A stretch of DNA of 64,000 nucleotides from Streptomyces sp. V3I7 (GTDB lineage Bacteria > Actinomycetota > Actinomycetes > Streptomycetales > Streptomycetaceae): contig NZ_JAUSZK010000001.1 of assembly GCF_030817495.1 (NCBI RefSeq), positions 5,683,001 to 5,747,000 on the forward strand, in the 5' to 3' direction. Below the pieces are notes generated by a model that had not been told where the DNA came from, ran no database searches, and saw only the letters and a program-made list of their open reading frames with translations. A program made the translations under genes and the position numbers. This document shows positions 8,777 through 18,545 of this stretch, piece by piece. Positions within the stretch are counted from its first letter, which is position 1; every line of letters begins with the position of its first letter.

Positions 8777-9904
8777 GTGGGGTTCTGGCACACCGGCTAC
8801 ATGGAGTTCCATGAGCCGACCGGACTCGAATCGGCCGGACCGCCAGCCCCGCCAAAGCCCCCTCGGTTTCCCTGCGCTGAGTGTGGGCTCGTCTTCTCGT
8901 CCGAGCGCGCCCGCCGAGCACACCGCTTCGACGGTCATGCGACCAAGCGGCCGATCCTCCTCTTCAGGGGACGAGAGTGCGGGCGCACGCGCTTGATGGT
9001 CACGAGCTCCAGCAGCTCCGCCGATTGGGTGACATCGGATGTCGAATCCATCACCGTCAACGGCCGCGAAACCTCCACATCTGAAGCCGCCGACTTCCTC
9101 GCGTCGGTGAAGGTCGGCGTCCAGACAGTGGCCGTCTCCAATGGCCCGCTGGAGCGGACGTTTGAGTTCGATTTCTGCCTTGCCGAGGAAGAGGACCTCT
9201 GCCTCGTCGACCAGGCCTTGGAGAAGCTCATCTCCAGCCGCGAGTTGAGTCTCAACGCAATCGACACCTTCATCATGCGTGCCGGCCGAGGGGTGACGGC
9301 CCGCCGTTACCGCGAAGGTGTGGCGGCATACCTGTACGGCGTACTCGCGCGTGAAGCGGTCGAGGACCCCAGCCGGGTAGATGCGTCGGGCGCGACGATC
9401 TACGAGCAGCGGTACAACAGTGCGGTCTCTCTGCTGTCGACCTTCGACCGCCCCGCAGCGGAGGCGATCTGCGGGTTGGTCGCGTTGCACTACAACCAGT
9501 TCGAACTTGCGGTGCGCAAGACCAACAGCCACCGTGTCTCCGATGTCGCGGCGCGGTTCCGATCCCTCCTCGCAGGCGGCGCATTCGTCACGACAAGCCT
9601 GGCCGACCGGTCACACGGAAGCTTCGATCGGGCCTTGAGCGACTCCGTTACCGAGGACCTCCTGGACCTCGGTGCGACGGCTTTGGACGGGACACAGTCA
9701 TCCATGGTCACCCAGCTACTGCCCTCGCTGGGCGAGCTCCGGCCCCAGGACCAATTCAAGGTCCGACTCATCGCGGCTGAGGCGCTGCTCGCTGTGGGAG
9801 ACATCGATGGTGCATCACGACACGGCGAGGCGCTCAGGCACTCCAAGGAGACGGGCGCCTGGTACGCAGGATTTCGGACCCGATTGCAAGAGGTAGGACG
9901 TTGA
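8777..9904 (+). CDS. C2H2 zinc-finger protein heading a four-gene Hsp70 operon
   Basis: GTG 8777 is preferred (AGGGGGG just upstream); GTG 8762 and ATG 8801 are alternatives. The protein has about 375 residues. After a short aromatic N terminus (MGFWHTGYMEFHEPTGL) and a Pro-rich linker comes a classical C2H2 finger: C33-x2-C36-x12-H49-x4-H54, with a linker-like THATKRP-type ending (HATKRP). This type of finger is uncommon in bacteria. The rest (100-375) is a helical domain with no recognised family. The 3' end overlaps the next start by four bases (TTGA), so the four genes are translationally coupled. The finger may recognise a partner protein or nucleic acid; function is unknown. Confidence 0.8.
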   Translation: MGFWHTGYMEFHEPTGLESAGPPAPPKPPRFPCAECGLVFSSERARRAHRFDGHATKRPILLFRGRECGRTRLMVTSSSSSADWVTSDVESITVNGRETSTSEAADFLASVKVGVQTVAVSNGPLERTFEFDFCLAEEEDLCLVDQALEKLISSRELSLNAIDTFIMRAGRGVTARRYREGVAAYLYGVLAREAVEDPSRVDASGATIYEQRYNSAVSLLSTFDRPAAEAICGLVALHYNQFELAVRKTNSHRVSDVAARFRSLLAGGAFVTTSLADRSHGSFDRALSDSVTEDLLDLGATALDGTQSSMVTQLLPSLGELRPQDQFKVRLIAAEALLAVGDIDGASRHGEALRHSKETGAWYAGFRTRLQEVGR

Positions 9905-11124
9905 GCAACGAGACCATTCCAGAGCCCGGCGCGGAGTCGGGGCCGAGCGACCCCGCATCGGCTACCGCTACCGGCGATGGCACCGGCTCGGCCGCGCCTA
10001 CTGACAATGCGTCAGCGGCACCCGCTGCGGAGAAGGGGACACAGCGGGCCAAGTCCAAGACGAAACCGAAGCCGATCATTACCTCGATCGAGGAGTTGCT
10101 GACGTTCGCCTACGAGTCGAACGCTCGACTGCTTGAGATCTCGAGGGAGGACCTCAAGAAGCTGGCGATTACCGATGAGGGCATCGCGTCACAGAGTGCG
10201 CAGATCGAGTCTCTCGCGCCGACAGACCCAACGTTGTCGGCCCCGTTCAAGCTGCTTCAGTACGCGGCGCGCCAAGGGGTCCCGCTCAAGCGCGCCGAGG
10301 ACGGTGGCCTCGCACCGGCGTTGAACCGGCTCGTTGACCTCGCGGTAGTCGCACTGGGCCACAGCCCGGTGTTCGGCGGCAGGGTGGACCAGTTGGTCGA
10401 TCCCCGCAAGGATCCGCAGCTCTCGATCGAACACGTGCGTGCCGCGGCTCAGCGGGTCGCCGACGAACTTGGAGCGGCCCCGAAGCAGTTCAAAGCCGCA
10501 GACAGTGAGCGCCTCGTCAGGCATGCGATCGCGTGCTACGGACTCCTCCGCGCACTCCAACGTGAGTGGACCCTGGATCAGTTCATCGATGCGTCGTACG
10601 ACTCCCTCTGGAGGTACGAGGCCCCAGAGGCAGCAGGGCTGGAGCGAGCCGCCAGCCAGGTCGGGGCAAGCAGCGATCACAAGGTGCTCGGGATCGTCGG
10701 CGCGAACTACCTCGCCCGGATCGTCCGCTTGGAACGGCAGGTCACACATCTCGAGAGTGAGGCTGCCGCTGCTCGGAATCGCGAGACTCGGCTCCGCAAT
10801 GAGCTTTCGACCGTCGAGGAGCGTGAGCAATCTGCGCTGGCTCGCGCCGACGCGTTCTCTGCCGACGTGGTGCGACTGCAGAAGGAGCTCGCGGCCGAGC
10901 GCGATAACAGAGTGGTCGACAAGAGCCATATGGCGGACGACTACGAAACGCTGCGAACGCGCATCATCCGGCGTCTCGGGGGTGAGATCGATCTGCTTAC
11001 CGATGGTCTGCACGCACTCCGGAACGGTGCGCCCGACGTCGCGGAGGAGTTCCTCGACCGTTCTCTGCTTGCCCTCACGCGTGAGGTCGAGCAGCTGAAG
11101 GACGCGGCTGGAGGCTTCGCGTGA
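9901..11124 (+). CDS. Coiled-coil protein, second gene of the Hsp70 operon
   Basis: This 407-residue protein starts at TTG, overlapping the previous stop. The N-terminal 60 residues are Ala/Ser/Thr/Pro/Lys-rich and look disordered (ending in KSKTKPKPIITS). A helical domain spans about 60-260. A coiled coil follows at about 270-340 (heptads in ERQVTHLESEAAAARNRET and onward), and then a C-terminal helical cap containing LRTRIIRRLGGEIDLLTDGL. Coiled coil plus helical cap, encoded next to an Hsp70, would suit a GrpE-like or client-adaptor role, but there is no GrpE beta-domain signature. It overlaps the Hsp70 gene by four bases (GTGA). Confidence 0.78.
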   Translation: MSNETIPEPGAESGPSDPASATATGDGTGSAAPTDNASAAPAAEKGTQRAKSKTKPKPIITSIEELLTFAYESNARLLEISREDLKKLAITDEGIASQSAQIESLAPTDPTLSAPFKLLQYAARQGVPLKRAEDGGLAPALNRLVDLAVVALGHSPVFGGRVDQLVDPRKDPQLSIEHVRAAAQRVADELGAAPKQFKAADSERLVRHAIACYGLLRALQREWTLDQFIDASYDSLWRYEAPEAAGLERAASQVGASSDHKVLGIVGANYLARIVRLERQVTHLESEAAAARNRETRLRNELSTVEEREQSALARADAFSADVVRLQKELAAERDNRVVDKSHMADDYETLRTRIIRRLGGEIDLLTDGLHALRNGAPDVAEEFLDRSLLALTREVEQLKDAAGGFA

Positions 11125-12896
11125 TCGTCGGGTTCGACTTCGGAACGACCAACAGCCTTGTTTCGGTGGTAGTTGGTGACCGCGTGATCGACGTGATGGA
11201 CGTCGAGACTGGCCGGCCACATCCCTCGATCGTCCGGTATGAGGGCGAGCAGGTAGTCGTCGGCCGCGATGCCAAGGACGCGTTGGGTGCCGCGGGCATT
11301 GGGGTGCACGGCAACACGGTGAAATCACCGAAGTTCCTCCTCGGCGAGGAGGCGATCGCAGTCGGAGGCGTCGACCGGAGCCCTGTGGACATCGTTGCGG
11401 ACGTCGTGCGGCACGTCCGGTCGGAGTCCCTGCGCAGTCCGCAGCGGAAGGTGCTCGGCAGCCTCGACAACGCTGTGGTCACGATCCCCGTGACCATGAA
11501 TGGGCACCGCCGCGCGGCGCTGCGAGAGGCGTTCGCCGGGGCCGGGATGCGTATAGCCCAGTTCGTCCACGAGCCGCTCGCCGCCCTGTACGGGTTCATC
11601 CGGGGAGCAACCGACCCAGAAGAGATGGCACGACGGCTTGCACGACGAAACGTCCTGGTTGTCGACTGGGGCGGCGGAACGCTGGACCTGACTCTCTGCC
11701 GAGTCGACGAAGACCAGGTGCGACAACTTCGTAACGGTGGCTCGACCCAGGTCGGCGGCGACGAGTTCGACAAGGTAATTCGCGACGAGGTCGTGAAGCG
11801 CGCTCGGGCTCGCGGAAGTGCCACTGACGACGACCTTGCGATCCCTGAGGCCGAGCTCCGGCTCCTCCAGGACGCGGAGCGCAACAAGATCGAGCTCTCG
11901 GCTGACCGTGTTGACGTGACGTTCTACCGGCCAAGTTACTTCCAGTCAGGTGCCACGTTGCAGTACCGGCTCACTCGTCAGGAGCTGGAGGAGATCACGC
12001 GGCCGCTCGTGACGGCAGGTATTGATGAGATCGAGTCGCTGCTCGGCAGCTTGTCGATGGCGCCCGGGCAGGTCTCGCTGGTCGTAGTGGTCGGTGGCAT
12101 GGCGGCCATGCCCGCGATTCGGAGCCGGCTGCACGAGCTGTTCGGTCCGGACCGAGTTGAGGTGCCGACGAACAGTGCCACGTTGATCTCACAAGGAGCT
12201 GCGTGGATCGCGCATGACAGGCAGAGGCTCCGACTGGCAAAGCCCATCGAACTCGAGCTCGCCCGTGGGTCGTTGATGCCACTCCTCGCTGCGGGCACTG
12301 AAATGCCTCTCGGTGGAGACGTCAAGCACGAAACCCTCCACCTGTACTGCGCGGATCCGACGGATGGGAAGGCGAAATTTCCGATCGCCACTCCGACCGC
12401 GTTGTCATCACACCCGCAGGCGAGCGAGCGGCGAACGTCGCTGGGAATGATCACACTCGGCGTCGACGAGACCGCGCCGCCACTGCACGAGCGCCTCGAG
12501 CTGAAGGTCGTTCTCGACGACGACTTGGTGTTGTCGGTCGAGGCGTCATCAAGCCAGAAGCACGATCGAGTCACGGCGTCGTACTACGACCTGGAGTTCG
12601 GTCTTGGCCTCCCGGCTTCCGCTATGCCCGGAGGTGCAGCCGCGCACCCAAAAGCACCTGAGGAGTCCGTGGTCGTGCCACAGGCGGGACTGGTCGTCCG
12701 TGCGAATGTGGCGAGGGACAAGGACCAGGCGACCGTTCCCGGCGACGTGCTGTATCGGCACAATTCAAGGGCCTTCACCCGGCACGTGCGCGACGGTGCG
12801 ACAGAGGCCCAGTTGCGGGAACACCTGTACTACAAGCCGTGCGCCGCCTGCAAGCGTCAGTGGGGGCACCCGGAGTGTCGATGCGGAACGGCGTGA
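11121..12896 (+). CDS. Hsp70-family ATPase with Cys-rich tail, third gene of the operon
   Basis: This 591-residue protein starts at GTG overlapping the previous stop. The actin-like ATPase motifs are complete: DFGTTNS (5-11), DWGGGTLDL (182-190) and VVVVGGMAAMPAIRS (321-335). The region after residue 370 is a beta-rich, substrate-domain-like part of about 150 residues, but no helical lid is evident. The final 20 residues carry CAACKRQWGHPECRC, a compact Cys/His cluster that could bind zinc. It differs from DnaK in length and tail and is only distantly similar to the ribbon Hsp70 at the left edge. Neighbours suggest that it acts with two coiled-coil proteins and a zinc-finger protein as one machine. 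Confidence 0.88.
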   Translation: MIVGFDFGTTNSLVSVVVGDRVIDVMDVETGRPHPSIVRYEGEQVVVGRDAKDALGAAGIGVHGNTVKSPKFLLGEEAIAVGGVDRSPVDIVADVVRHVRSESLRSPQRKVLGSLDNAVVTIPVTMNGHRRAALREAFAGAGMRIAQFVHEPLAALYGFIRGATDPEEMARRLARRNVLVVDWGGGTLDLTLCRVDEDQVRQLRNGGSTQVGGDEFDKVIRDEVVKRARARGSATDDDLAIPEAELRLLQDAERNKIELSADRVDVTFYRPSYFQSGATLQYRLTRQELEEITRPLVTAGIDEIESLLGSLSMAPGQVSLVVVVGGMAAMPAIRSRLHELFGPDRVEVPTNSATLISQGAAWIAHDRQRLRLAKPIELELARGSLMPLLAAGTEMPLGGDVKHETLHLYCADPTDGKAKFPIATPTALSSHPQASERRTSLGMITLGVDETAPPLHERLELKVVLDDDLVLSVEASSSQKHDRVTASYYDLEFGLGLPASAMPGGAAAHPKAPEESVVVPQAGLVVRANVARDKDQATVPGDVLYRHNSRAFTRHVRDGATEAQLREHLYYKPCAACKRQWGHPECRCGTA

Positions 12897-12897
12897 C

Positions 12898-14235
12898 ATG
12901 GCGAGCGCCAAGGCACTCGTGCGAGTGCTTGATCACGGAACGGAAGTCGAGTCTGGAGTCCGCCGTCCGATTCGTCTGACTCCCGATGGATACGCGGGCG
13001 TCGCGTATGCGGGCTCCGTCTACCCACTCCGGCAGGGTGATCTCATCGACTTGGACGGAACGAGCTGGGAACTCGCGGACTGCGATCGTTTCCTGTTTAT
13101 CGGAGCAGAGGTTCCGTACGCTCCCATTACCGGTAAACCGCTGGAGAAGACCAGCGGTTTCGACGTCGAGTGGCACCTCGAATCCAACCAGTACGGGCAT
13201 ACCGTCGTCTTCAACGCGTCGGAGCACGTCGCCAGCAGCTTGGTGTCAGCGCTTGAGGACGCGGGTCTCAGCATCCAGCGCTGGGACGTCAGCCATCGTC
13301 CAGCAGATGACGGCAACTTCTACGACTGGTTCGTGCGCCTTCGGTTCAAGGGCAGCCAGGCCGAAGCACTAGCGCTCGTCGGGGATGTCATCGCACTGCC
13401 GTCGTCTCTCGCGCCGACGGTGCCAGGCACAAATCCGACCACAGCTCGCCTTGCTGATGCCGAGGCTCGGATCGAGGAGCTGCTCAACCAACTGTACGTC
13501 GCGACACGCAAGGGCGAGGCGGCTGAACGTGAGGTCGCGCAGCTCCGTCACGATCTTGCGAACGCGGAAGCGAGCGAGCATCGATACCGAGAATCCGTTG
13601 CCCTCGCAGAACGCCGTCATTCAGAGCTGCAAGAGCAACTCGCCGTGCTTCGACAAGGCCTGGGAGGCATGGCTGACACGGCGGAACTGGTGAAGAACCT
13701 CGCTGACGCCGAGGAACTTCGAGAACTAGCTCTTGCCGAGAACTCCTTGCTGCTGGAGCGTGTGCGAGCGGCCGACTCGGAAGCGGCAGAAAGCGGAGCA
13801 CGCGCTGACAACTTGGCGGTGCAGGTAGACGCACTTCTTGGGAGAGTGTCGGAACTTGAGGGCCTAGAGACGGAACGACTTCGGGCCGCGACCGCGCAAC
13901 GGCCTCGGCGCGGGGGCGTCATTGACTTCCTGCCTCGGGCGTTCAGCCGCCTTGAGTTCGTTCTCGATGCAGTCGATGTGATCGCCAACCTCGACTCGCC
14001 AGCGTCCACGATGAAAGCACTTGCTGAAATCGACTCTGGGCGCCCTGTCGGGAAGAACCTTTCGGGAATGCGTGGCTGGTTTGAGGTGACGGAATTGGCG
14101 ACGGGCATCGCGGGAAGCGAGCGACTTGGCCGCATCTACTACAAGCCGGACGGTCAAAGAGTGCTTGTCAGTGTGCACATCGAACAGGACGAAAAACACC
14201 AGAGACATCACATCGAGAGGCTGCGAGCCTTCTGA
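12898..14235 (+). CDS. Coiled-coil protein with possible RelE/ParE-like C-terminal domain
   Basis: ATG 12898 lies one base after the Hsp70 stop; the product has 445 residues. Residues 1-60 are beta-rich (RPIRLTPDGYAGVAYAGSVY) and 60-170 form a mixed domain. Residues 180-330 are a strong coiled coil (ADAEARIEELLNQLYVATRK and further heptads). The last 100 residues are compact: helices, then MRGWFEVTEL, GRIYYKPDGQRVLVSVHIEQ and HIERLRAF. The order helix - gW.h...  - gRi.Y - vlvsvh - K/H.r resembles RelE/HigB-type mRNA interferases, but this is pattern recognition only. As the last gene of the operon it is a reasonable effector candidate. Confidence 0.72.
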   Translation: MASAKALVRVLDHGTEVESGVRRPIRLTPDGYAGVAYAGSVYPLRQGDLIDLDGTSWELADCDRFLFIGAEVPYAPITGKPLEKTSGFDVEWHLESNQYGHTVVFNASEHVASSLVSALEDAGLSIQRWDVSHRPADDGNFYDWFVRLRFKGSQAEALALVGDVIALPSSLAPTVPGTNPTTARLADAEARIEELLNQLYVATRKGEAAEREVAQLRHDLANAEASEHRYRESVALAERRHSELQEQLAVLRQGLGGMADTAELVKNLADAEELRELALAENSLLLERVRAADSEAAESGARADNLAVQVDALLGRVSELEGLETERLRAATAQRPRRGGVIDFLPRAFSRLEFVLDAVDVIANLDSPASTMKALAEIDSGRPVGKNLSGMRGWFEVTELATGIAGSERLGRIYYKPDGQRVLVSVHIEQDEKHQRHHIERLRAF

Positions 14236-14692
14236 CCCCGGTTACCGGCGCCTGAGGCATGCCTCGATGTCAATTCGAGGCGCAGTTCCTTGGCGTCGGA
14301 CCTGGCGGTCCAGGGCCCCAGATCGGTGACAATAGGCGGCGCACTCCGGAGTAGGACCAGTGCCGTCCCGATGGTGCCGCACCAACTCGGCCAGACCTCA
14401 AGTGCTCTGGGAACTCGCAGCCGCCCTGGTGTGGAGAACACGGGGGGAGTCCGTTGATGCGCTGTCTGTCGGCGCTGCCCCAGGGGGTTGGTACCGGGCG
14501 CCTGCGCCAGCGCCCCCCGGCGTTGCCGAAAGTCCAGTCGTGGACGCCTTGAGGATGGATCGGGCGTGTCCTGGCACCTTGCATAATCCAGTTGACCGTA
14601 CTGGCCTCTCGTCCGAAATCAGCACCTACCCTGAAGCAGGATCAGGTAATTTCTGCCGATGCAACGCTCCGGCAGCCAACAAGAGGTGGCAA
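14236..14692. other. Intergenic gap between operon and PLD gene pair
   Basis: This 457-bp stretch carries no convincing gene. Open frames on both strands lack Streptomyces third-position GC bias and start signals. It separates the Hsp70 operon from the next same-strand pair and probably holds that pair's promoter. No clear -35/-10 or hairpin was picked out. Confidence 0.4.
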
Positions 14693-16231
14693 GTGACAGC
14701 GGATGTCCGTGGGCCGGCATGGGCACTCGAGGGATTGGGCGTCCGGTCCGGGCGCTATCCCCTGGCGGTGGAGGGCCCGGTGATGCGGGCGGTGGACCGG
14801 TTGGTTCCTGGAGTGTCCACCGTGACCCGCTACATCCGTTACCACTCGCTGTATGCCGCGATCGCGGCGCACGCGGAACGGAACGCTTGGGACATCACCG
14901 GGTGCCGCCGGGCGGTCCGCCGCAGCGAGGTCCTGCTGGCGGCGCTCCAGCACCACACGGAGACAGATCCGGCGTGGCTTGCCCACGGGGTCGATCGGGT
15001 GCGGCGTTTCTGCACAGAGGAACTGGAACTCGCGCGAGCCGCCGACGAGGAGCAGCTGAGCCAGTCGTACTCACCCCGCCGCTGGGGCTTTTGGGACCAG
15101 TACGGCGGACCCGCCACGGTGCTCGGCACCGTGGACGTCCGGGAGGGAGTGCTCAGACCCGGCCGGCACCCGTGCCCTCCTGCGGTCAAGGAACTCTTCG
15201 CACCTCTGCTGTCTCTCGCGGCGCTTGACGTCGTGTCCTTCGCCGACCTGGAGACAGTGGGGCAGGCGGCTCTTGGGGTCCCGTGTCCGGCCGAGCGGGA
15301 ATGGCTGACGGACGTGCTGACCGCAACTCGCGGTGGAGGAACCCTTGCGCAGGGGGACTGGGAGGCGTCCGACCGCACTCGGCGTGCGACCCTCCGTATC
15401 CTCGGTCGGGCGATCGATCTCCACGGTCATGAGGGCGACGGGTATCAGGAGACGCTGCGCTCCGCCGTGGCCTTCGGTGGCGAGGCGACAACGGATCCCG
15501 TTCTGGCGGCGATTCCCGAGACGGCCGGTTGGCGGGGAGTGCTGCTGCGTCATTACTCCGTCGGCGCCTGGCGTCGGCTGTGGGCGGCACTGGTGGCCGG
15601 TGTCGGCTCCAAGGACGGCGAGGCCGACCGGTCGGCCGAGGAACTGCGCGACTGGCTGGCACAACAGGCCCCGGATGCGAATGTGCGGCGGGTCCTGGAC
15701 GACCTGCCTCCGCTCAAGAACGCGGCGGGTCAGTTGTTGCCTGTCGAACGGCAACTCCTGAGGCAGGGTGCCGATGCCCCGATGACCAATGTGCTGCTCC
15801 TGATGGTGGGTGCCCTGCGCTCCCGAGAGGGTCATCTACCGGACGACGTACAGGCCGTCTTCCTGGGCCGTCAGCGGCGCTGGGCCGAGTTCCTCGACCC
15901 GACGTGGGTCGACGGCCTCATCGGCGACTACGCCGGCCGGCCGGTCCGCGACCTGGCCGCCCGGCTGGTGGACGACATGCTCGCCCAGTCCCGCAGAGTC
16001 GCCCTCGCGAAGCTGCGCACCGACCCCGCGACCGGCGGGCTGAAGATCTTCTCCCGTCTGCACCTTCGCAACGAGCGTTATTTCAAGACCGGTGACGAAG
16101 GAGACTCCGACATCGGCACCCGCATCCCCCAACTGGGCTCCCTGGCGGCGCAGCTGGGGCTCTTCGCCGTCCGCGACAACTGCCACACCCTCACCGCGGA
16201 GGGACGGCGCATCCTGGAGACGAACCCATGA
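14693..16231 (+). CDS. Unknown protein coupled to PLD-family gene
   Basis: This protein of about 512 residues starts at GTG 14693, preceded by GAGG with six-base spacing; the frame is open further upstream but with poor coding composition. No domain was recognised. It begins with a segment GRYPLAVEGPVMRAVDRLVP and then TRYIRYHSLYAAIA, and is mostly alpha-helical. The C terminus (QLGSLAAQLGLFAVRDNCHT) looks like a small winged-helix or helical cap. It overlaps the PLD start by four bases (ATGA), so the two are co-translated and should act in the same process. A DNA-recognition or regulatory subunit for the PLD protein is possible but not shown. Confidence 0.7.
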   Translation: MTADVRGPAWALEGLGVRSGRYPLAVEGPVMRAVDRLVPGVSTVTRYIRYHSLYAAIAAHAERNAWDITGCRRAVRRSEVLLAALQHHTETDPAWLAHGVDRVRRFCTEELELARAADEEQLSQSYSPRRWGFWDQYGGPATVLGTVDVREGVLRPGRHPCPPAVKELFAPLLSLAALDVVSFADLETVGQAALGVPCPAEREWLTDVLTATRGGGTLAQGDWEASDRTRRATLRILGRAIDLHGHEGDGYQETLRSAVAFGGEATTDPVLAAIPETAGWRGVLLRHYSVGAWRRLWAALVAGVGSKDGEADRSAEELRDWLAQQAPDANVRRVLDDLPPLKNAAGQLLPVERQLLRQGADAPMTNVLLLMVGALRSREGHLPDDVQAVFLGRQRRWAEFLDPTWVDGLIGDYAGRPVRDLAARLVDDMLAQSRRVALAKLRTDPATGGLKIFSRLHLRNERYFKTGDEGDSDIGTRIPQLGSLAAQLGLFAVRDNCHTLTAEGRRILETNP

Positions 16232-18545
16232 GCGCGGCACAGCACACCCGGTTCGCATCTCCCGTCACGCTGCTGAGAGAGTGGAGCGAACGCAGTGATC
16301 AGCAGGCGCTGCACGAAGCGCTCTTCCTCGGTTTCACAGTTGATCTTCCCTTCCGGGAGAAGGTCGCCATACCCGTCGCCCGTGGCCTTGGTGCCCGCAC
16401 TGCGGTGATCGGTGATGCGGCCCAAGGGCTGTACGACCCGGTCGATGTGCGCATGGCCGGCCGCAGTTATCTGCACGGTCTGGCCTCCTGCCGGCGTGCG
16501 TTCCACCCCAAGGTCGTCCTTCTGATCGGGGAACACGCCTGCCGGCTCGCCGTGGGTTCGGGGAACCCGACACTGTCCGGCTGGGGTGCCAACGACGAGT
16601 TGTGGACGGTGGTGGAGACCGAGGACGACGACTCCCACGCGCTCCTGGCCGACCTCGCCGACTGGTTGGACGCACTGCCCTCCGCCGTGGAACTGGCCCC
16701 TTGGTCGGCAAGTCATCTGACGGAACTGGCTGCCCTTCTGACCGAACGGCATGTCAACGCCCCGGCCAGACCGGAATCAGGTGCCCAGCTTCTGCACAAC
16801 CTCCAGGAGAGTCTGCTGGACCAACTACCGCTCGGTCCTGTCGACGAACTGCACGCGTACGCCCCGTTCGTCGACGAGGCCGGTCATGCCCTCAGTGGGC
16901 TGGTCGGCCGTCTGACACCCCGCCGCACCATCCTCGGGCTCCAGCCTCGCTGGTCCAGCTACGACGCCGGAGCGATCAAGAGGGCACTCGGCGGCTTCGA
17001 CGCGCAGATCCGTTTCCTCGAGGAGACTCGGATGCGGCACGGCAAATTCGTCGAATGGCAGGTCGACGGCAGCCGATACGCTCTCACCGGGAGCCCGAAT
17101 CTCACCCGCGCCGCGCTCTGCACCAGCACCCGGGACGGCGGCAACTGCGAGCTCGCCGTACTCGCCGCCAACACAGCGCCGCTGCTTCCCGAACAGGGGC
17201 GCATCACCTCACTCGCGAGCCTGACGGGCCGCACCATCCGGCCCTTCCAGTCCACCGGTCACACGCTCGTCCTGCTGGGCGCGAAGACGGACAGCGAAGG
17301 CCTGCACGTCTCTCTGGCGCACCCCCAGCCCCTGCCCGTGGTGATCAGCACGTCTCCGGACGGTTCACCGGGTTCTTGGACGCAGACCGGAACCATTCCG
17401 GCGGGGGCGGCGGCCTGTTCCTTCCCGCTGCCCGAGGTTCCTGGTGCGGCGGTTCGCGCCACGTGCGCCCGTCCTGACGGCACCACCGCCGAATCCGCCG
17501 TCGTCTTTGTGTACAGCCCCGTGCACTGCGCACGGCGCCACAGCGCCGACAGCGGTCCCCGGCTGAGATACGACTACACGGCGCAGACCCTGTTCGCCGA
17601 CGAGCGTGCCGCACGCCGTTTCGAAACCGATTTGCTGCGCCTGCGCGAGCTCACCGCCGGAACGTCCGCTCTCCGGGTGAGCCCGGCGGGAGACACGACA
17701 GCGGGCTCGGTGACATCGAGCGGCGTCGACCGCTGGGACGCCTACCTCGCCGACTGCCGCCGGATGATCGGGGCGCCGTTGACAGATCTGGCGTTCGGCA
17801 CCTCGCCGCTCGACCTACCGCAGGCACCCTCGTCGCGGTGGATCGTGTCGGCGGTCACCCTTGGCGTACGGGAGGAGGACGGCGAGGAGCACGAAGACGA
17901 GACGGAGGAGGTGGACCTCCCCACCACGAGCAAGCCGCTCGCCCCGTACGTCGCGCCAGAGCAGCGTGCCCGTTGTCGCGCCTGGGCCCAGCGCTGGGTC
18001 GGGGCGCTCACGGGCCCTGACGGTTCAGCCGCAGCACCGGTTCCGGTCCGGCTGCTCGTGGCCAACCTGTACGTCCAGCTCCTGGCCGCCGGAGTCTGGG
18101 ACGAGCAAGACCAGAGCTGGCGCGACGGACTCAGCCGCCTCCTCGAAGCACTCGGTTCCGAAGACCTGGCGGGCGAGGCGGACCACGATGCTCCGCCCGA
18201 GACCCGGCGACGGCTGGACGCGGTGGCGGCCGTGGTGATGACACTGCTCGTCCAGGACGCCACGTTCACCGGCGGCGGCGAGCACGACGTACTCGCGGCC
18301 CGCGCCTGGCACGGCGGCAAGGCGATGATCGCGCGTGCCGAGCCCGCCGAGGCGGAGGACCTGATGATCCCGCCGGAACGGGCGCTCGCCCGCGTCGCGC
18401 CCTGGAGCGAGGTGGACAGACTCATCGCTCTGGCGCAGGAAGACGACCCCTACGCGGAGGTGGTCGAGGGGCTCACCGCGGCCGGCTGGTCGGTCGCGTG
18501 CGAGGACGGGCTCTGGGAGATCGCGGGCTCCTTCGGCAATCCGCT
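16228..18545 (+). pseudogene. PLD-family (two HKD) protein, 3' end lost at inversion breakpoint
   Basis: This ATG start overlaps the previous gene. Two HKD-like motifs are clear: H93-x-K95 with GSGN (110-113), and H271-x-K273 with GSPN (288-291). Paired HxK...GSxN motifs define the phospholipase D superfamily, which includes nucleases and defence-associated helicase partners. The C-terminal half (about 400-770) is unassigned. Coding composition stops near codon 772 (LWEIAGSFGNPL). Beyond it the frame runs open, antisense to the dynamin GTPase domain, as far as 18864, giving a nonsense tail. The true C terminus appears to be the minus-strand fragment at 6678-7033. It is therefore probably non-functional in this orientation. 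Confidence 0.82.

Noticed and set aside
14270..14584. Minus-strand frame in the gap before the PLD gene pair
   Set aside because: No start signal, no family resemblance, poor codon pattern.
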